Origin: Thunnus maccoyii
Lineage: Eukaryota > Chordata > Actinopteri > Scombriformes > Scombridae
DNA: 64,000 nt
Reading direction: 5' to 3'
NCBI RefSeq assembly: GCF_910596095.1
Contig: NC_056550.1
Location: 5,294,501 to 5,358,500, forward strand
In this document: positions 1-12,315 of the stretch, one piece after another
Numbering within the stretch: position 1 is the first letter of the stretch
Layout of the letters: each line of letters opens with the position of its first letter
Made by a program: the position numbers and the translations under genes
The notes under the pieces: model-generated
Seen by the model: only the letters and a program-made list of their open reading frames with translations
What the model was told of the DNA's origin: nothing
Database searches by the model: none

Positions 1-56
1 ATTAGTGTTAATGAGCAGTTGAACAGGTGTACCTAATGAAGTGGCCGGTGAATGTA
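1..56 (-). mobile_element. Tc1-like transposon terminal fragment, running off the left edge
   Basis: The end of a Tc1/mariner-family element. It carries the characteristic GTACACCT and AAGTGGCCGGTGA motifs, which recur at 2028-2071 in the same orientation. The body of the element must lie to the left of the window. Family assignment rests on recognising the terminal motif, which is common in fish genomes. Confidence 0.6.
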
Positions 57-448
57 CATCAACACTGACACCTACTCACAAGTCCCATGAGGGAAACGTG
101 ACTTGCATGAAACTGTAATTATAAAACACTGCCAAAGATTTAGTAATTACTGCTGGGAAAAAAAAACTTTCAATTACAAAAACTCCTATGGTTTAATGGT
201 TTATAGACTATTTGATGCACAAATGCATGCTCTTGTGTAATAAGTAAGCTAGAACTCCATCAGTGTAATATTTTATCATTATAGTGCTCCTTCTGAGTCT
301 AGGGCCTTTTTATTCTTGTCAGGGTGGAAAAACTCCAGAAATAACATTTCAGTAGCCATGAAAACAGTTAATCTGTCCTCTGTAACCTAGGATGAAATGA
401 TAATGAAATGTCACACACATTTATACATTTTGTGGTAAAGAAATAAAT

Positions 449-782
449 TGACATTTTGGGAAATACAGTGAGAGTGAGATGAGAAGATACCACTCTCATG
501 TCTGTACATTAAATATAAAGCTACTGTTAGCAGCCAGTTAGCTTAGCTTAGCACAAAGACTGGAAACAGAAACAGCTATCTCTGTCCAAAGGTAAAATCA
601 AAAATCCACCTACCAGCATTTTATATTTTGTTTGTTTAATATTTAAAAATAAATAAATAAATAAATAAAGTGTAAAAACAAGTTGTGGGCTGGCAGGTTT
701 GTCCAGAGCCAAGCTAGCTGTTTCTGTGTTTCCAGTCATTGTGCAAAGCTAACGGGCTGCTGGCTACAGCTTCATATTTACT
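449..782. mobile_element. Short inverted-repeat (MITE-like) element, family A
   Basis: The left half (TTAGCAGCCAGTTAGCTTAG, then GACTGGAAACAG) is matched in reverse by the right half (GTTTCCAGTC, then AGCTAACGGGCTGCTGGCTA), so the piece is a large imperfect hairpin around an A/T-rich centre. No coding capacity. Related pieces are at 9365-9490, 33429-33510 and 37553-37850. It lies in a pih1d1 intron. Confidence 0.55.
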
Positions 783-903
783 GCAAAACAAAAATGGTAT
801 TGATCTTATCATGTAACTCTTGGCATGAATGTAGTCAGAAAAAGTGCTTCATCATATGATGTGATATGTTATCTTGTCTCCTGGGAATGTGTCTCCTGTG
901 CAG

Positions 904-2367
904 CCGTCGTCTCGCTCTCTGGTTCTGGACGTTGGAGAGGACCGACTGGTGCTGACAGCTCGGCCGTCGCTCTTCCATCTTGACATCTTTCACCCCTTCC
1001 TCATTGACCAGGAGAACAGTGTGGCACAGTACAACAACAGCACTCAGGTACAAAACACACATAGGGTCTGTTTACACCTGGTATTAACATGCGTCTTGAG
1101 TGACCACTTGTGATTGGATCTCACTCCCCTGCTCTATATGCAAATAAACACGTACATCATATCCATTTGCAAAGACCAAGTTAGTTGTTGTTTTTAACTG
1201 GCGGGAAGAGCGGGGGTCCGTGTACCCTCCGTCCAAAACTGCAATGCATTATGTGCCCCCTCACAAAAATCAAATGCTCGTCCTATTGATTTCCTGTAGT
1301 GCCACGCCTTAACTGAGCCACGCTACCAGTGGTTTCCCAAGCAACGACAGAAGTTGACTCACATGCCGGAACAGACTCCCAAACGCTATATCCATTCATT
1401 CGGGGGTGTTTTGAATACACCCCCGTTTTCACAGGTAATTTGTTAGTCTGCCCCTCCCGCCGCAGGAAATAATGGATTAATCCTGGAAAGCTATTGATGT
1501 AGCACTTTTCTCCTTATGAAAATAACACAGAGATTATTCAACCAATGAGAATTGGTTGCCTGAACTATTGATACAAGGCAGGATGGATCCATGCTTTCAT
1601 GTTGTTTACGCCAAATTCTTACTCTACCATCTGAATGCTGCAGCAGAAATTGAGACTCATCAGACCAGGCAATGTTTTCTCTTTCAACTTGAACCCATCT
1701 GGCTATTCTCCTCTGACCCTTGCCATCAACAAGGCATTTTCGCTCAGAGAACTGCTCCTCACTGGATATTTTCTCTCTTTCTGACCATTCTCTCTAAACC
1801 CTAGAGATGGTTGTGCGTGAAAATCCCAGTAGATCAGCAGTTTCTGAAATACTCAGACCAGCCCGTCTGGCATCAACAACCATTCAATGTTCAAAGTCAC
1901 TTAAATCAACTTTCTTCCCCATTCTGATGCTTGGTTTGAACTTCAGCAGATCGTCTTGACCATGTCTACATGCCTAAATGCATTGAGTTGCTGCCACATG
2001 ATTGGCTGGTTAGATATTTGTGTTTATGAGCAGTTGAACAGGTGTACCTAATAAAGTGGCCGGTGAGTGTATACATAAAGTATAAACTGCACACATACAG
2101 GAACAATCTGTGAGATTAATTGCTGACACTTAGGGTAAGACACACAATGACACTGTGACACAAATTCAACCACAACAAGGATAGAACATAAACATAAGTT
2201 CACACACACTGTTGTTTGTAACACACTGTACAAAAGTAATACACTAACACAACATTCTGCACTAATTTACTAAACAAAAATTATGTCTCTTAACACATTG
2301 TACACTTTGTTTTCTTCTCTCTCGCCCTCAGATCCTTACTGTCACCATGCCTGTGGTGTCCTCATGA
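904..2367 (+). CDS. pih1d1: PIH1 domain-containing protein 1, last two exons (5' part outside window)
   Basis: Two exons, 904-1047 (acceptor TGCAG at 899-903, donor GTACAA) and 2332-2367, ending in TGA. They join in frame to about 59 residues that read like the C-terminal CS-like domain of PIH1D1: VGEDRLVL, FHLDIFHPFLID, NSVAQYN, then ILTVTMPVVSS. Human PIH1D1 has the comparable series GENRLV, YHLDAYIPLQI and a final AMPLL segment. PIH1D1 is an adaptor of the R2TP complex (RUVBL1/2 with RPAP3), which assembles PIKK kinases, RNA polymerase II and snoRNPs with HSP90. Its C-terminal region contacts RPAP3, and the phosphopeptide-binding PIH domain is upstream of the window. Other PIH1 proteins (PIH1D2, DNAAF6) share the fold, but the residues and the nearby aldh16a1, its human neighbour, favour PIH1D1. 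Confidence 0.82.
1064..1190. mobile_element. Interspersed repeat fragment, family B
   Basis: Begins with GTCTGTTTACACCTGGTATT just inside the final pih1d1 intron and includes GACCACTTGTGATTGGATC. Related text, partly inverted, occurs at 23120-23300 and 23520-23690 (ATCACAAGTGGACA, CCACTTGTGTTGGGATCAC). The pattern suggests a nonautonomous DNA transposon; the boundaries are approximate. Confidence 0.4.
1553..2071 (-). mobile_element. Tc1-like transposon, internally deleted, same family as positions 1-56
   Basis: On the minus strand the terminal motif (2028-2071) is followed by remains of a transposase helix-turn-helix region around 1800-1930, then scraps of the catalytic part at 1556-1690 (a DESQF-like acidic block at about 1650). 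The rest of the transposase and the far terminal repeat are missing, so it cannot be active. It sits inside the last intron of pih1d1. Confidence 0.65.
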
Positions 2368-2424
2368 AACTACAAAAGAAATGTCCAGTTATTTCTTTTT
2401 TGTTGTAAAAAATGATGCTGTGAT

Positions 2425-2430
2425 AATAAA
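2425..2430 (+). terminator. Polyadenylation signal AATAAA of pih1d1
   Basis: A canonical AATAAA 58 bases after the pih1d1 stop codon, followed by a T-rich stretch. It implies a very short 3'UTR. Confidence 0.7.
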
Positions 2431-2996
2431 AGTGTTTTTTTAATGAAGTCAAATCCCTCTGTGTTATTTGATTTAAGACTTAAATCCACATTAATTACAA
2501 CCCCAGGTTAAAACAGCAGCTGGTTCTGAAGTGTGTTAAATGTTTTTCTTCATGCAGGAACAGTTGTCTGAGTGGTGATAATCCACTCTCAAACTACTGG
2601 ACTTAAGGTCCCAAAATTTCCCAGCCCTGTTTCTGTTGTTTGGCTTTGAAATGGTCAGGTAGCATTACATGACACGACTGCTCTGGGAAAGTGACTTTTT
2701 CTCACAGGTGTGGATGACACTTATAAGCAGTCAAAACCAAATATTTTCTACATTTTCTACAAAAATGAAAAATCTTAAATTTTGTTTCAATGAATTTCAC
2801 ATTGTTCAAGTTAATGATTTTTAAGTAGTCAGCACCAAACATTTAAAACGCATAACTTAAACACCCCTTTGGAAAACAACAAAGTATAATAATGGTGATA
2901 AATTTGGCTACAAATAAAAATCCCTTGCCAGACTTGTTAATCTATGTTATGTTTATTTAATTAATTTCCAGTACTTAGAATGCAAAGCACCAGACA

Positions 2997-4360
<1,364 letters not shown>

Positions 4361-4455
4361 TTTCGATCTGTAGATCAAATTAGCCTGATTCACCAGAGTT
4401 TTGCATTTCAGTAAAATGAGCCAGTCATTACGTTGACCTGCTGTAGAACTGAATG

Positions 4456-4791
4456 TAGAGCTGCAACAATTAATGAATAGCCAACTATTTTGATAATTGA
4501 TTGATCAGTAGGAGTTATTTTTTAAGAGGAAAATTTCCAAATTATCTGGTTCCAGCTTCTCAAATGCAAATATTTTCTGGTTTCTTTTGTCTTCTATGAT
4601 AGTAAACTGAATATCTTTGGGTTGTGAACTGTTGATTGGGACAAAACAAGACCTTTGAGGATGTCACCTTGGGCTTTGGGAAACAGAGATTGATATTTTT
4701 CACCATTTTCTGACATTTTAGAGACCAAACAGCCTAATTTATTAATCAAGAAATTAATGGATCATGAAAATTATCGTTAGTTGCAGCCCTA
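4456..4791. mobile_element. hAT-like MITE, family C (GCTGCAAC ends)
   Basis: Left end AGAGCTGCAACAATTAATGA and right end TTATCGTTAGTTGCAGCCCT form terminal inverted repeats around a noncoding core containing GGTTCCAGCTTCTCAAATG. Other copies or pieces are at 12091-12262, 36780-37025, 38466-38660, 54560-54672 and 63184-63425. The hAT assignment is from general recognition of this common fish repeat. Confidence 0.55.
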
Positions 4792-6326
4792 ACTGAAGGA
4801 TTATTTGAGAACATTATTTTAGAAAAAAAAGAAACTGGCATGCATCTTTGCTTCATAGACATGAAGTAAAATCCTCCAACCAACAAAAGTGCTTTGAGGG
4901 TGGGAGTTCATTCTTGACCTTGGGAACAGTAATTCGACAAAATCATCTCAATTTAAGGTCCACTCACTAGCCTTTTCTAGTGCTTCCATCCAAATCTCAT
5001 GGCCTTCATTAGCTTAATTTAGTTGAGGTCATGCGATAGTATGTGGACCATGAGTTATGATTATTTTTCCAAACATTGATAGTTTAATTCAGTAATAGCT
5101 GGATATAAGAAGAGGAACCTTTTTAAGTCTGTTATACAACCTCTTTAAGACTTTCACCTAGCACAGTGACCTCCACAACATGAGGTCAGACCCAATCAAT
5201 ATATATTGTAGCCCAAACTACAATCATTCTGTTAAGCTGAAGTATGGTTACTTTTGTGTGAGCTTTATGTACATGCGGCTCTTTGAACTGGAAACGTCTT
5301 TCATGGAAAAAGCGAATGAGTGAAGCAGTCATTCCTCTATTTCTGGATCTGCTCTGGTTATCCCTTTGTCTGTCTCCTCCCTCAATCATTGTTGCTGAGC
5401 ATCCACATCTGTTCAGCCCGCCCTCTCTCACGCTACTCCCTTGGTACTGAGTGGAAAAGTTAAAGTCCATTCATTTCTTCCCATGGACTATATAACAGTG
5501 TTCTATTTTGACCAAACAGTTGGTCATGAAATGTTTCTGGTTGTATCACAAGTAAAAAGTAATGAGCAATTCTGTTGAAAAAAACCTTGGGTCATTGAAA
5601 GTCAGAGGTTCAACCTATCACTAAGCTTAAACAGAATCTTGAAGATGGTTGAAAAAGTCATTAAAGGTATATTGCTTTTACAGAGAACTCTTTACAAGCA
5701 ACTGTCTAACAGAGTGAAATGGACCTTTGGCCTGTGTCAAATGACTTTGCATGGCTGAAATATATTTTTAGCCATGCTAGGGCTCTATGGATGGGAAATG
5801 TCAATCAGTCCACTGAGATTCAGACTTTCCTTTAGTGTGACCATGATGTTGTTGTTTGTTGTTTTGAGTGAAAACTACTGGATTGATTTCCATTCAATTA
5901 AAATCATGTTCCTCACAGGATGAATTGTAATGACTTAGTTGATCCCTTAACTTTTTATCTAGCGTCATCATCAGGTCAAAATGTTAAGTGGTTCAGTTTA
6001 TGACCAAATACCTGTTAAACTAATGACTAACTAATTCCCACCAGTCTCAGCTGTACTTTGTGTTTAGGTTTTGGTATTTTTAATAAATGGAGCGTTAAAT
6101 GGGGAAGCTTCAACAAACTGTTGAAGGCATTTTTAATAGCCCGGACTACTTTATTTTTCCTTTGCAACCCCTTTCTGAGAGGTTTCCTAGTGTGGACTTT
6201 GATTAATTAAAGGAAAATAACCATTGTCTTTGAACAAACTGTCTCTCCTCCCCCCTCTCCAGTTCTTCCAGCTTTCTCTCCCTCCATCTGTCACACCCTC
6301 CCTCTTTCATTTTGTCATCCTCTCTC

Positions 6327-6372
6327 CACCTGCCCTGTGGCACCCCTCCATTTGTCCAGTGAGGTCATTCCT
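6327..6372 (+). promoter_or_regulatory. Candidate muscle control motifs: E-boxes and MCAT
   Basis: Between 240 and 290 bases before the presumed tnnt1 TATA box are CACCTG (6327-6332) and CATTTG (6349-6354), both E-box shaped, and CATTCCT (6366-6372), an exact MCAT/TEAD motif. MCAT and E-boxes typify troponin T promoters, but short motifs occur by chance. Confidence 0.3.
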
Positions 6373-6446
6373 CTGTTCTCCCTAATCCTGAGGGGTGCTC
6401 ATCTTTCTGCCTCCACTTAATCCGCCTATGGCCCCCAGCCCTGAAC

Positions 6447-6473
6447 ATACACACACACACACACACACACACG
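6447..6473. repeat. (CA)n microsatellite
   Basis: A short CA/AC dinucleotide run just upstream of the presumed tnnt1 promoter. Confidence 0.9.
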
Positions 6474-6609
6474 TGACATGCAAATCTTCACATTTGCACA
6501 CAGACTCACAGTTATTCTTGTAGTGTATATTCAAACACTCAGTTATTCTCACAGCGTGCATACACACATACTCATCCACACAGCACACACACACACAGAG
6601 TCCCTGTCG

Positions 6610-6702
6610 GTATAAAACTCTCCCTGTCTCTGTTCATTAGCCATTCTCTTGCCTGCCCCTGTCTCTTTGTCTCGTGTCTGGTGAGAACACACCTTCATAC
6701 AG
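6610..6702 (+). promoter_or_regulatory. Presumed tnnt1 core promoter and noncoding first exon
   Basis: GTATAAAAC at 6610-6618 is a good TATA box. About 30 bases later a short segment (about 6640-6702) ends in CAG followed by GTATGT, a strong 5' splice site at 6703. The next coding landmark downstream is the tnnt1 start exon at 12314, and troponin T genes usually have a short noncoding exon 1. The link between this exon and tnnt1 is inference: the intron would be 5.6 kb. Confidence 0.5.
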
Positions 6703-6846
6703 GTATGTCTATCTGTCTGTCATTTAATGTCCTTTCTAGATATTCTTCTCATAAGATGACAGCAGAACCAAACCAAAACGTTTTAGATGAATGAACAACT
6801 GGTTCAGACAGCCACTGGTTTCTGTTCATTTCACTCTGGTATCACC

Positions 6847-6897
<51 letters not shown>
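6847..6897. repeat. (CAT)n trinucleotide microsatellite
   Basis: About 17 consecutive CAT units inside the presumed first intron of tnnt1, followed by a few imperfect AAT/CAT units. Confidence 0.95.
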
Positions 6898-7350
6898 AAT
6901 CATAATCCATCACAGTGGACACTAAATTGCATGTATTGAGTTTTGAAAACTATTCTTGTTAGTGTACTCAATGATGCTCCGGCATAAGATTCACTGTCTG
7001 CTGTTTCTCAAGAGCAGACCAAAATCTCGTATTCCTGAGCATCCCTGAATGCACCACCGAGGAACTATTAATTTTACAGTCTTTGAGATATCTGCTTCTG
7101 AAACATCTGCTACTACACCAATGCAATGGAAGTGAATGGAATTCAATTTCAACAGTAATGTGTGTTGCCAAAAATAATGTCCCTGTTACCCTGTCAAATG
7201 TTATTTATTTGAACTTGGAGTAAAAACCACAGTGAAAAACACATTGCTGTTGACTTTTCAAATCTAATTTTCCTTTCTTTCAACAACACAAATTAAATTC
7301 CATTCACCTCCTTTGTATTCAAGCAGCAGCAGAAATCTGATGAGAGATGA

Positions 7351-7812
7351 ACAGCACTGTGCAAAAGTTTTAGGCACCAAAAGGATGCTTTCAAAATAAT
7401 GCCATAAATAGTTTTCATTTATAAATTAACTTCAATTAAAGTTAAGTAAACAGAAGAAACCTAAATGAAATCTACATTTGATGTGACCACGCTTTGGCTT
7501 TAAAACAGCAGCAGTTCTCCATGGTACACCTGCACACAGTTTTTCAAGGTACTTGGCAGGTTGATTGTTCCTGTATCTTGGAGAAGTTACCAAAGTTCTT
7601 CTGTAGATTTAGTCTCAGATACTTCTGTCCATCTGTTGCAGGACTCCTTGTTGTTGTTGCTGAAGATAGTTCTGTATGACTGGCTGTATGTTTGGGGTTG
7701 TTGTCATGCTGCAGAATAAATTTGTGACTGATGAGATGTCTCCCTGATGATACTGCAATATGATTAAGAATATAAACATCTAAAGTGCTTGAAACCTTTG
7801 CACATTACTGTA
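7351..7812 (-). mobile_element. Internally deleted Tc1-like transposon, a different family
   Basis: Terminal inverted repeats: ACAGCACTGTGCAAAAGTTT at the left and, reading in from the right, ATACAGTAATGTGCAAAGGT. The interior, read on the minus strand near 7690-7720, still shows the Tc1 catalytic block (a QHDNNPKHT-like string). Only about 460 bases remain of a normal 1.2-1.6 kb element. Confidence 0.65.
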
Positions 7813-8156
7813 TATCTCCAAAACCCCTGCAAATATAGCCAGCAATATTGCATCTTAATGAGTAGTTATCACAAGAGGTAAATGGTAGTATGTGTTTTTA
7901 TTGTTGTTCTGTTATTTGAGTGAACTAATCCTTTAATATTTGTTATTTCATGGTGTGTTAAAAAAAATCACCTTTTACAAATACTAAATAGGCTGTATTT
8001 GTTGTGTATAATGGATGAGCTAAATGAATGGATATCTTCTCATCTTTAGGCACTTATAAAGGCATTCAGCAGATGGCCTTTTGACACCACAGTACTGTTA
8101 TCTAGTTAGCATTTTCTTCTTTAGAGTTAGCTATCAAAGGTCTCACAGCTTACAGT

Positions 8157-8158
<2 letters not shown>

Positions 8159-8218
<60 letters not shown>

Positions 8219-8285
8219 CGCGCGCGCGCGTGCGTGCGTGTGTGCGTGAGTGTGCGCATGAGTGCGCATGCGTGCGCATGCGTGC
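8159..8285. repeat. (TG)n-(CG)n-(TGCG)n compound repeat
   Basis: A TG run (8159-8210) passes directly into alternating CG (8211-8230) and then TGCG/TGTG variants. This is strictly alternating purine-pyrimidine DNA. It lies in the presumed first intron of tnnt1. Confidence 0.95.
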
Positions 8286-9269
8286 ATAGTCTACAACCCT
8301 TCACATTGTTCTTATGCTTCTATGGTCACTGCCAACCACATAGGTCAGGCTAGCTGCTAACATAAGCCCTCAGAGGAAAGTAGAAGGTACACAACAGGTG
8401 TCTGCATACAAAAATGTAATCTATGCAGTTGGTAATGCATGTGTCCGTGTGTGTGTGTGTGTTACAGTGGCTAGTTCATGTCAGTGTCAAGCTCCCTGGT
8501 TGTTGTCTGATTAGCACACCTTTAATAACAAGTTGGGACATTTATAAAGGGATTTTTAATGTAAAGTAACATAGAGGCTAATATTTTCCCACGTTGTTTT
8601 TCTACGTGATAAAAAAAACATCCCACAATGTAAACCCAAGTCTGACTCACAATTTTACTTCCTTGAAAATTTGTCAAATAAAGCAGCACGTTTACTGAGA
8701 TGACAATCTGTCACACACAAGGACATTTATCATTTATTTTAAAACAAGCAAACAACACATTTTGCTATCTAGACTTAGCAGGTTTGCCAAAGCAAAATGC
8801 ATCGTTAGCTTGTTTTTAATAATGCCAGCATATCATAAAGAAATGTCCTACAACTTGGTTTTTAGTTTTGGTGTTTTATTGCAGCAAGATTTCTTTTCAG
8901 AGGAACTTATTTCCTCCTCTCCACCTTTGTAGAACCTATTAATAGCCTCTCTTTAACAATACTTAGACACTGGTGCATACCCATTCTCTTTTACTCCACA
9001 CACACACACTCATTGCCCTTGACTAAAATTATCCCAGCTAAGGCATGTGCCTGTTGTCTGCTGGAACTTGACTCTTCTTCTAAATCCCCTGGTTCATTCA
9101 TCCATACCTCCCTCTCTCCATTTAGCTCCAAACAGGCGGCTTCAGACTGTGATGCTCCATCCAGACAGAAATGTGCACCTCTCATTCATCCATTTGTCAT
9201 TTCTCCCCCAGCCACCCACCCTCTCTCCATCCCTCAAGCCTTTAGTCATAGGTCTTACTTTTATGTACC

Positions 9270-9291
9270 TTTTTTTTTTTTTTTTTTTTTT
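9270..9291. repeat. Poly(T) tract
   Basis: About 22 consecutive T residues with no recognisable SINE or processed gene copy attached. Confidence 0.9.
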
Positions 9292-9364
9292 AAAAAGGCC
9301 TTTCCTCTCCATTTGAAATTACAGGCAGAGCCTTTGAGCAAGGCACTCATTCAGTCACTCCTTG

Positions 9365-9490
9365 TTTGGGAAATTTTCTTTCTTGCTGAGAGTTAACTGA
9401 TAGGAATGGTACCAATCTCAGAGTTGTATCAATCTTCTCATCTAACTTTCAGCACGAAATCAAGTAAGCATATTTTCCCAAAATGTCAAA
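9365..9490. mobile_element. Hairpin fragment of MITE family A
   Basis: The left arm (TTTCTTGCTGAGAGTTAACT) is mirrored by the right arm (TCTAACTTTCAGCACGAAAT). The outer right end, TATTTTCCCAAAATGTCAAA, is the complement of the family A start seen at 449 and 33429. Confidence 0.5.
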
Positions 9491-9921
9491 CTATTCCTCG
9501 AAGTGTCTAACTGCCTGTTTTTGTTGATGCTTGATAATAAAAAGAAATTAAGAATGTGCAAAAGGTAGAAGAGTATAGAGATCAATAACAGCACATGGGA
9601 GACACTTAATGATTTGCCATTGAAAGGACTGATGTTATTCCAATCTACTGGGCCTTGCATAGCAATGGGCACAACAACAGAGAGAAGGGAGAGGCAAAGC
9701 TTTCGATGACAGGAAATGCCTATAGAAATTCAACCACACAGTGACAGGGCCACTATAAATTCTTCCTGATGACAGAAAGTTGGAGAGAGTGGAGAAGATG
9801 GGACATCATGACAGTGTGTAGAGGGATAATAATCAAAAGGAGATAGATAGATGTCAGTGTTATAGCAGCTATCACATAAATGACAAAACAACCCACAAAG
9901 CTTACAGAAACACAAAATGAG

Positions 9922-9946
9922 GTGTGTGTGTGTGTGTGTGTGTGTG
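9922..9946. repeat. (TG)n microsatellite
   Basis: A short TG dinucleotide run. Confidence 0.9.
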
Positions 9947-11215
9947 AATTACCAAAAATATATATTTATACAAAAAGTACTAAATGAATAAAAATAAGTA
10001 GAATAAAAATAGAATTTTAAACTTTAAGGCAAGATATTGCTATAAATGTGCAAATTAGTGTAAAATGTCCATTGTACATTGCCACTCAGTGGAGGAGACT
10101 CCCTTCTCGGCACAGAGGGGAGTCATTGTAGAGCAGGAATGACCTCCTGTAACAGTCCTTACTGCAGTGGAGCTGGAGGAGCCTCCAACTGACACTCTGT
10201 TGTCAGATGTTAAATGAATTTTTAGTTTGTTTAAAATCAGATTTTTATAGAACCGGCCTCCCACAAGAAAGTTTTGTTTTTGGTGTTTGAGGTTTTAAAA
10301 AATATAGTGGTTCAGTGAACATGTCAAACAAACTGCGAAATCAGATGTTAAGCTGGTGGTGTTAAATTTCAATTTCAATAAACATATATAATCATATATA
10401 TAAAATCTAAACAACTTGTGATGAAATGTTTATTATTTTCATGAGAAGTTACAGACTCTCAACACTAATGTTGTCCACATGTACAATTCCTCTAATTTGT
10501 CAGAACCAGCAGGACAGAGGGATAAAGTGTGTGTGAGGACCAAAGGAGAGAGAGAGAGAGAGATGGATGGGGAAAACTAGAAAGTGACAGTAACTCTATC
10601 TCTCCCTCCTCTTTCTGCGTTTAACCCTTGTCACATTCTCACCTGTTGTCACTCCATCAATCTCCCCAAGTCCCCTGCCAGGAAGGTGTCAGCACACACT
10701 CACCATGTCTCTACGTGGTTATATGTCAGAACAATGGCAGCTCTGAAGAACAATTTATAGCCCAAACCATCTCAGAGTGCATTGTCTCTTTGTGGTTGTG
10801 TGTGCGTGTTTCTATTTCCATTAATCACAGAAGAATAGAGACTGTGGCCACCTGTGTTTTTAGTGATGGCTCACTCTCGTACTCATGGACAGCCAGCCCT
10901 TCAAGCCTGCATTAACATCACACTGGTCGCTCAATACTTTAGAAACATCTGATATGGTCTAAAACATTTTACTCTAGGTAGCCAATATCTATAGGTAATG
11001 TATAATATTAGCTAACACATCTGTAATGTCCTAGTCAGTAAAATTATATCTTAAAAACAAATTTCCAAGACAATCCTCTTAAAAAGCAATGTATATGCAC
11101 ATATGTTTTTGCTATAAATCTTGATGTATAATTTTGTAATGAAACATTTCTTAAATAAGAGATTAAGCTTTACAACCATACAACAAGACTAATGGCAAAC
11201 AACCACACTTGTAGC

Positions 11216-11500
11216 TGTGACTTTGACCTTATAATGGTGCTATTTTAGTCAAGGGATCTCCAAAGATGTTACAATTTGTCCTGAGGGGAATGTAAATGTG
11301 TGTATTAAATTTAATGGCAATTTATTCTACTATTGCCAAGAAATTTTACGAAAAACAAAAAATGTCAACCTCATGATGGCACAACAACTCAGTAGGATTC
11401 ATCCTCTGGAGAAAATGAATGTTAATCCATCCAATAGTTGTTGAGCTGTTTCACTCTGGACCAAAGTGGTGGACCAACATTGCCATCCCTACAACATGGA
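11216..11500. mobile_element. Interspersed repeat, family D
   Basis: Contains TAGGATTCATCCTCTGG, then CAATCCATCCAATAGTTGTT and GGACCAAAGTGGTGGACC, phrases I associate with a common fish repeat. A reverse-oriented piece is at 30728-30875 (TTGGTCCAGACTAAAATATC) and another scrap at 11925-12000. No coding content. Confidence 0.4.
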
Positions 11501-12090
11501 TAAACATGGAAATGTTTGACAAAGTATAATTCTTCTACTTACATTGAAGGTATTCTAATGAGCAAGAAATTAACAAGCAGGATCCAAAAACAAAACAAGA
11601 AGTCTAAAGCCCTAGTGGGTCCCTGCAGGATGCCTTACTGGTAGTGGGAATTAGAAGAATTAAAATTTTGTCTTGAAGCCATCACTAGAAGATCCAGAAG
11701 TCCATGTTTTGCCTTTAAAATAAAAAAAAATCTTCTATGAATGAATTTTCATCTCATGTATTTCTTCACAGTATGTGTGTTTTAATATTTGTTTTGTGGG
11801 TGAAGAGAGACCATTGAGGTCTCCATGATCATAAAAAACATTATGAATAGCCCCAGTAATTTAAACCGCAAATCTAGTCATTAGATTTTAACATTCTGTA
11901 CCTTGTCATGGACCAAAGTTGTTGGCCAAAAGAAATTTCTCACCAAAGTTGAACTGGCTTAAGACCAAAGTGTTGAAATGACTGACCAACATCACCATCT
12001 TGTCAGATACTCTGAGAGTAGGGCAAAAATAAAATGATCTCGTCAAAAAAAAAAAAAACTCTTAGAAGGACTATTGGGGACCTCAAAACA

Positions 12091-12262
12091 GGGCTGCAAC
12101 TAACATTAGTTTTCATTATTATTTAGTTGTTTTTTTAATGACACAACTAATAATTTAATGATGAAAAGTCAAAGGGAAAACTGAAAAACGCTCTGTTTGT
12201 CTGAGCAACAGAACAAAAAACCCAATGGTATTTTATTTACAATGATATGAAACTGTTCTGCT
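12091..12262. mobile_element. MITE family C fragment just upstream of tnnt1 exon 2
   Basis: Starts GGGCTGCAACTAACATTAGT and includes GTCTGAGCAACAGAACAAAA and ACAATGATATGAAACTGTTC, typical internal text of family C. It ends about 50 bases before the exon carrying the tnnt1 start codon, so it adjoins the splice acceptor region. Confidence 0.45.
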
Positions 12263-12315
12263 TCATTTGTGATTTTCTTTGATTTGATCACCATTTGTTT
12301 CTCTTTATTGCAGCC

